Assembly: GCF_041361345.1 (NCBI RefSeq)
Contig: NZ_JBGKAD010000001.1
Location: forward strand, 2,542,001 to 2,606,000
Reading direction: 5' to 3'
Length of the DNA stretch: 64,000 nt
From: Halobaculum sp. MBLA0147
Lineage (GTDB): Archaea; Halobacteriota; Halobacteria; Halobacteriales; Haloferacaceae
Shown here: positions 60,165 to 64,000 of the stretch, piece by piece
Numbering within the stretch: position 1 is the stretch's first letter
Layout: every line of letters starts with the position of its first letter
Made by a program: the position numbers and the translations under genes
Notes under the pieces: model-generated
What the model was told of the DNA's origin: nothing
Database searches by the model: none
Seen by the model: the letters and a program-made list of their open reading frames with translations, nothing else

Positions 60165-61226
60165 ATGACAGAGTCAGACGACGAGACGGACGGATTCGAG
60201 TCTTCACAGTCGGTCCCGGTCGGCGTGAAGTTGGGATCGACGCGGACGGTGCTCCGGTACCCGGACGCCTCCGGACAGGTACAGACGATCAGGACGCTCA
60301 CCTGTCTGGCGACCTACGAGGACGCCATCACGGGTGACGAGCGAGTGCTGTTCGGCGAACAGGCCGCCGCGGAGTACCCGGACCGCGTGGAGTTCATGCT
60401 CCGCTCCGGACTCCCCGAAGACGACGAGCGGACGGAGTTGGCCCGGCGGTACTTCGACGAGTTGGTCGAGACGAACGGCGTCCCCCGCGAGTCGACGGTC
60501 GTGTACGCGATTCCGACCATCGACAACGAGGCGGGACTGAAGAACCTCTCGCGGGTGATCGAGGACTCCGACATCGGGCGCGTGGAGATGCGCTCGTACC
60601 CGGAGTCGCTGTGTAGCTCGATCCCGGCGCTGGGCGACGGCGTCGAGGCGATCGACGAGGTGTTCGTCGCCGTCAACATGGGGTCGACGAACCTCGAGGC
60701 GTGTGCCTACCGACGCGGCGAACAGCTCCACCCGTTCTCGACCGGGTCGGTCACCGGCAACGCCGTCGACCGCCGGATCGTCAACAACGTCGAGGAGGAG
60801 ACGCAGGGGCGCGTCCACGTGGACCCGACGACCGCACGCGAGTACAAGGAGGACCACGGGGACTTCGAGACCTTCGAGCCGTTCTCGGACGTGGTCCAAC
60901 AGCCCGGCGGCGGCTCACACGAGTTCACCATCGAGGACAGCGTGATGGACGCGCTGAACTGGTACCTGGACGAGGCCGTCGACCGGGTCGCCAACGAGTT
61001 CCTGCCGGAGTTCGCCAACGAGTTCATGAAGCCGTACCAGATGGCGCTGTCGAACCCCGTCGCCCTGACCGGCGGGATGGCGTGTCTCCCGGGGCTGGCC
61101 GACGAGTTCGAGGCGCGTCTCTCCGCGGAGTTGGACCGCGACGTGGACGTGGTGACGCCGCCGGAACCCGACACCGCCGCCGCCGAGGGGGCGATGCGGA
61201 TCGCCGAACGCCTCACCGGCGACTGA
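60165..61226 (+). CDS. Haloarchaeal actin homologue (salactin/volactin type)
   Basis: 353 aa, actin/MreB/ParM-fold ATPase. VPVGVKLGSTRTVLRYPD at the N-terminus is the phosphate 1 loop; VVYAIPTIDNEAGL the connecting strand; VFVAVNMGSTNLEACAYRRG phosphate 2; and LTGGMACLPGLADEFEARLS the adenosine loop. These fit the halophile actin homologues that form dynamic filaments in Halobacterium and Haloferax, where a part in cell shape or partitioning has been described. The acidic N-terminal 17 residues are variable. The operon order (FlaD/E domain, actin homologue, small membrane protein) suggests a filament with an adaptor and membrane partner; that is inference. Confidence 0.82.
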   Translation: MTESDDETDGFESSQSVPVGVKLGSTRTVLRYPDASGQVQTIRTLTCLATYEDAITGDERVLFGEQAAAEYPDRVEFMLRSGLPEDDERTELARRYFDELVETNGVPRESTVVYAIPTIDNEAGLKNLSRVIEDSDIGRVEMRSYPESLCSSIPALGDGVEAIDEVFVAVNMGSTNLEACAYRRGEQLHPFSTGSVTGNAVDRRIVNNVEEETQGRVHVDPTTAREYKEDHGDFETFEPFSDVVQQPGGGSHEFTIEDSVMDALNWYLDEAVDRVANEFLPEFANEFMKPYQMALSNPVALTGGMACLPGLADEFEARLSAELDRDVDVVTPPEPDTAAAEGAMRIAERLTGD

Positions 61227-61238
61227 CGCACACGACGG

Positions 61239-61928
61239 ATGTGGGGACGACACGAGTCGGGTGCGGAAGACGCGGGCCAGGGAGCCGCCGAGGAGTCGGT
61301 CGAGCGAGAACCCCGGCGATCCCTCACGGACGGCGGCCACGACGCGCTCGCGGAGCGCGTCCGGGCACTGCTGTACGCGGGCGAGGAGCCGGTGGCGACG
61401 CTGCCGGTCACCGACGGCCTCGTCGTCGCCACGTCACATCGACTGTTGGTGTACACGCCCGACGGCGACGGGCCGAACCTCCGGGTCGTCGAGGGACCGA
61501 ACGTGACGGGCGTCGGCCGGGACACGACCGGCGACGACCGTCTCCGCCGCCCGACGGCCCTCGGCGTCGGTGGGGGGCTGCTCGCGACGCTCGCGGGGCT
61601 GTCGTTCGACCCCGAGAACCCGCTGGCGACGACACCGACCGACACTGGCGGCGTCGGGATCGAGGGGTTGTTGTCCCCGATCCAGGGGCTGTTCGAGGTC
61701 GTGACCCTCGTCGACGACCTGCTGGTCGCCGTCGGCGTGCTCGCGCTGCTGGCCGGGCTGGTGGGACTAGCGGCGTACCTCGTCGGCCGGGAGGCGACGG
61801 TGGTCGTCGCGGTGGCGGGCGACGACGACCTGCGCGTCGCCGCCGGAGAGACGACGGCGGAAGAACTGCGGTCGTTCGCGTCGACGGCGGGCGTCGACTA
61901 CAACCCGCCGAGCTTCCGGAGTAGCTGA
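61239..61928 (+). CDS. Membrane protein with PH-like domain, unknown
   Basis: 229 aa, 12 nt after the actin homologue. An N-terminal acidic arm precedes a short PH-like strand set (LLYAGEEPVATLPVTDGLVV, ATSHRLLVYTPDG), as seen in bacterial and archaeal bPH-type membrane proteins. Two hydrophobic segments follow (ALGVGGGLLATLAGLSF, LVAVGVLALLAGLVGLAAYL), and the C-terminus is a short soluble strand-helix unit. Its 3' end overlaps the convergent CBS-HPF gene by 31 nt. Likely co-transcribed with the two preceding genes. Confidence 0.7.
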   Translation: MWGRHESGAEDAGQGAAEESVEREPRRSLTDGGHDALAERVRALLYAGEEPVATLPVTDGLVVATSHRLLVYTPDGDGPNLRVVEGPNVTGVGRDTTGDDRLRRPTALGVGGGLLATLAGLSFDPENPLATTPTDTGGVGIEGLLSPIQGLFEVVTLVDDLLVAVGVLALLAGLVGLAAYLVGREATVVVAVAGDDDLRVAAGETTAEELRSFASTAGVDYNPPSFRSS

Positions 61929-63037
61929 CCCCGGTAGCGCTCGTCGGCGACGACGCCCTTCAGCTCCAGGACGTTCCGCTCCAGTTTGTCGAGCGCGACG
62001 TGGAAGGCGTGGTCGGCGCCGTACCCCTCGCCGGAGCCGGCGACCTGCCCGTGGCTCGTCCGGAGCCGGATCTGTGCCTGCAACAGCGGCGTCCCGCGGA
62101 GCTTCTCTTTGTGCTCGTGGAACCGGACGTGCGCGTGGACGACGGTCATCTCCTGGTACTTCTCGGCGACCTGCGCGATGGACTCGCGGATCTCCTCGCG
62201 GGAGATGCCGTCGACGAGTTCCACGTTGGTGATCTGGACGTCGAGCGTCTCCTCCTCGGTGAAGGTCAACGCCCGCAACACGTCCGTCTTGGTGACGACC
62301 CCGGCCACGTCGGTCGCGGCGTCGCCGGTGACGACGAGCCCGGCCACGTCCTCCTCGAGCATCCGCCGGACGGCGTCCTCGACGGTCTCCTCGGGGGCCG
62401 CGGTGATGACCGGCGCGGACATCATGTCGTACACCGGGATGTCGAGCATCCGGTCCAAGTCGCCCGAGCGGTCGCCACGACCCTGTCGCTCGTCGTCGCG
62501 GACGACGAAGTCGACGATGTCGTGGGTCGTGAGGATCCCCGAGAGGTCGCCGTCCTCGTCGAGCACGGGGAGCCGCGAGATGCCGTGCTCGCGCAGGCGG
62601 TTGATCGCCTGGCCGACGTGAGCGTCCTCGTGGATCGTGATCGGCTCGTCGGTCGAGATGTCACCGACGGTGATCGCGTCGAGGTTGTCGAGGACGGCCT
62701 CCAGGATGGCGTCGGCGGTGACGACGCCGTACAGCGACTCACCCTCGTACACCGGGGCGATCTTGACGCCACCCTCGACGAGGACGCGTGCCACCTCGCG
62801 GACGTCCTCGTCGCGGTCGACGGCCGGCGCCGACTTCGCGAGTGCGGCGGCCTTCGTGTCTTCCTCCACCCGCGAGCGGATCAGGTCTCGCTCGCCGATG
62901 ACACCCTGCACCTCACCGTCGTCGACCACGACGACCCCGCGCGGGGCGTCGCGGTCGAACAGCGACTGAATCTGTCCGAGGCGGTCGTCGGGCGCGACCT
63001 CGACGAACTCTCGGACCGCGATCTCTGAGATGTCCAT
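61898..63037 (-). CDS. Four CBS domains fused to a ribosome-hibernation (HPF/S30AE) domain
   Basis: 379 aa. Two Bateman modules (CBS pairs, about 1-120 and 123-262) are followed by an HPF-like domain (about 268-379: LDVQITNVELVDGISREEIR, VVHAHVRFHEHKEKLRGTPL, DHAFHVALDKLERNVLELKG). CBS pairs bind adenine nucleotides and HPF-like domains bind the small ribosomal subunit decoding region, so the protein could tie ribosome inactivation to energy state. Each CBS has the typical GV(V/I/L)T..D.L end. The start MDISEIAVREFVEV is taken at 63037. The plus-strand gene overlaps its end. Confidence 0.85.
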   Translation of the reverse strand: MDISEIAVREFVEVAPDDRLGQIQSLFDRDAPRGVVVVDDGEVQGVIGERDLIRSRVEEDTKAAALAKSAPAVDRDEDVREVARVLVEGGVKIAPVYEGESLYGVVTADAILEAVLDNLDAITVGDISTDEPITIHEDAHVGQAINRLREHGISRLPVLDEDGDLSGILTTHDIVDFVVRDDERQGRGDRSGDLDRMLDIPVYDMMSAPVITAAPEETVEDAVRRMLEEDVAGLVVTGDAATDVAGVVTKTDVLRALTFTEEETLDVQITNVELVDGISREEIRESIAQVAEKYQEMTVVHAHVRFHEHKEKLRGTPLLQAQIRLRTSHGQVAGSGEGYGADHAFHVALDKLERNVLELKGVVADERYRGQLLRKLGGL

Positions 63038-63200
63038 GGTACTCCCCGGAGGATACTGCCTGCCGCGTCTTGAAGATTGGTTTCTGTCCCACTCGATAGG
63101 CCAGACCCGACTCGACGCCGGTCTCGTGGCCGTTCGCGTCGGAATCGCGGTCCCCACCGACGGCCCGAACCTGTTCCGACGCCCCGTCGGTGGACGACGA

Positions 63201-63345
63201 CTGCCCACTCCGACGCCGCCAGCGGGGACACACTCTGGCGGCGTCGGCGGTGGCTCACTCCGACGGCGTCAGCGGGGACTCACTCTGGCGGCGCCGGCGG
63301 TGGCTCACTCCGACGGCGTCAGCGGGGACTCACTCCGGCGGCGCG
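63201..63345. repeat. 50-bp tandem repeat, about three copies, running into a gene end
   Basis: Units at 63201, 63251 and 63301 share CACTCCGACG, CAGCGGGGAC and CACTCTGGCGGCG; the last is cut at about 63345. The third unit contains the stop codon (63330-63332) and last residues of the nucleoside hydrolase, so the repeat appears to have been generated from the gene's 3' end and duplicated downstream. It also occupies most of the spacer up to the CBS-HPF promoter. Confidence 0.88.
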
Positions 63346-64000
63346 AGGTCGTCGCCGACCACCGTCTCCAGCAGTCGCTCGCGGAACGCCTCCTCGTCGA
63401 CACGCTCGACGACACGGGCGTTCGCCCGGGCCGGCGGGTCGGGGTCCGTCTCGACGACCGTGTGGCCTCGCGTCGGCCCCTCGCGGTCGTCGACGGTGAC
63501 GCGGTGGCGGCCGACCGACTCGACCAACTCCGGGTGGGCGGCGACCGCGGCGGCGAGCCCGTCCGGCTGTGGGACGCGGACGGGACCGGGTCGCGACCGA
63601 CTCCGCTCGCGGGCGCGCTCCGTCACGGCGTCGAGGAACGCCGCCCGCTCGCCGTCGCTGGCGGCGATCCGGTCGAGCGTCGCGGCGTCGAACGAGCCGT
63701 CCCGCAGCGTGAGGCCCCAGTCGACGAGCGTGACGGGGAGCGACTCCACGACGAGTCTGGTCGCGTCGGGGTCGACCCAGGCGTTGTACTCGGCCGCGGG
63801 GGTGACGTTCCCCTCGCAGTGGACCGCGCCGGCCATCAGCCAGACGCCAGCGAGGCGGTCGCCCAAGTCGGGGTCGCGCCGGAGTGCCTCCGCGAGGTTC
63901 GTCGGCGGGCCGATGGCGATCACACCCAACTCGCCGTCGTGTTCGCGAGCGAGTCGCCGGAGTAGGTCGGGGCCGTACTCCTCGACCGGCTCGGGGTCGA
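63330..64000 (-). CDS. Inosine-uridine-type nucleoside hydrolase, C-terminal part
   Basis: Ca2+-dependent ribonucleoside hydrolase releasing base and ribose; only the last 223 codons are in the window and the frame is open to the right edge. LGVIAIGPPTNLAEALRRDP is the typical internal strand and loop, and MAGAVHCEGNVTPAAEYNAW is the GNVTPAAE(F/Y)N signature that contacts the nucleoside and metal. WVDPDATRLVVE and the FLDAVTERARE region continue the fold. The N-terminal DxDxxxDD metal motif lies outside. The end of the gene is part of a 50-bp tandem repeat. Confidence 0.85.
   Translation of the reverse strand, partial: DPEPVEEYGPDLLRRLAREHDGELGVIAIGPPTNLAEALRRDPDLGDRLAGVWLMAGAVHCEGNVTPAAEYNAWVDPDATRLVVESLPVTLVDWGLTLRDGSFDAATLDRIAASDGERAAFLDAVTERARERSRSRPGPVRVPQPDGLAAAVAAHPELVESVGRHRVTVDDREGPTRGHTVVETDPDPPARANARVVERVDEEAFRERLLETVVGDDLAPPE

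Noticed and set aside
60165-61226. Bacterial-type MreB
   Set aside because: Length fits, but the N-terminal and phosphate-loop patterns match the haloarchaeal actin homologues better and no mreCD-type genes are present.
1-64000. Mobile elements or prophage
   Set aside because: No transposase, integrase, terminal repeats or phage structural genes were seen; gene content is housekeeping and haloarchaea-typical.

Overview
The window looks like chromosomal DNA of a halophilic archaeon (class Halobacteria). The DNA is very GC-rich, the predicted proteins are strongly acidic, and many genes have an A/T-rich TATA-like element centred about 27 nt before the start codon, which is the layout of leaderless haloarchaeal transcripts. 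Exported proteins carry twin-arginine signals, and many genes belong to haloarchaea-only DUF families. I see no insertion sequences, integrases, phage genes, CRISPR arrays, rRNAs or tRNAs. Family names come from recognition of motifs and remembered families; no database search was run. DUF numbers in particular are from memory.

Layout. 0-8 kb: 5' part of a NOP5 gene, tandem universal stress protein, DUF389 membrane protein, prepilin-like protein, acyl-CoA dehydrogenase, Nudix hydrolase, a uS10-like protein next to riboflavin-pathway arfC, and an inositol monophosphatase. 8-20 kb: Tat/lipobox DsbA-like thioredoxin, aldo/keto reductase, a divergent NicO metal transporter and NikR regulator pair sharing a perfect palindrome, a structured intergenic region with two hairpins, an LLM-class monooxygenase, methyltransferase, Gfo/Idh/MocA oxidoreductase, phosphohexomutase, NucS mismatch endonuclease, ribosomal uL16 and an SDR. 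20-30 kb: gcvT-gcvH, a BofA-like membrane protein, the nuoA-B-CD-H-I part of complex I (without J-N), then purE and purK.

30-50 kb: an Agl23-type membrane glycosyltransferase-like protein, SHOCT protein, ribH plus an overlapping aminotransferase, alaS with a HTH/zinc-ribbon regulator, a large GAF-GAF-GAF-PAS histidine kinase, TspO, alpha/beta hydrolase, a DUF35-thiolase pair, DUF5611, a very long disordered zinc-ribbon protein, an isochorismatase-like hydrolase, and a second NucS-like barrel joined to topoisomerase-type zinc ribbons. 50-59 kb: endonuclease III and the haloarchaeal cytochrome bc cluster (DUF7321, DUF7319, membrane-anchored halocyanin, DUF7318, b6-type cytochrome b, subunit-IV-like protein, DUF7315, DUF7314). 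No Rieske gene is present, and two unrelated genes sit inside the cluster: a Cys-rich Tat-exported protein with an A/T-rich promoter and a PhnP-like metallo-hydrolase. 59-64 kb: an archaellum FlaD/E-domain protein followed by a haloarchaeal actin homologue and a small membrane protein, a four-CBS protein fused to a ribosome-hibernation (HPF) domain, and a partial nucleoside hydrolase.

Functional themes are respiration (complex I core, cytochrome bc/halocyanin), cofactor and nucleotide synthesis (riboflavin, purine, glycine cleavage), DNA repair (NucS, Nth), translation (uL16, AlaS, HPF fusion) and cell-surface or cytoskeletal functions. Spacers between genes repeatedly contain short direct tandem repeats of 19-50 bp, with different units at different sites. 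The best candidates for undescribed biology are the Cys-rich exported protein at 55.95-56.47 kb, the FlaD/E-domain plus actin-homologue operon at 59.5-61.9 kb, the hairpin pair at 11.44-11.53 kb, and the possible leaderless 29-codon ORF coupled to nuoH.
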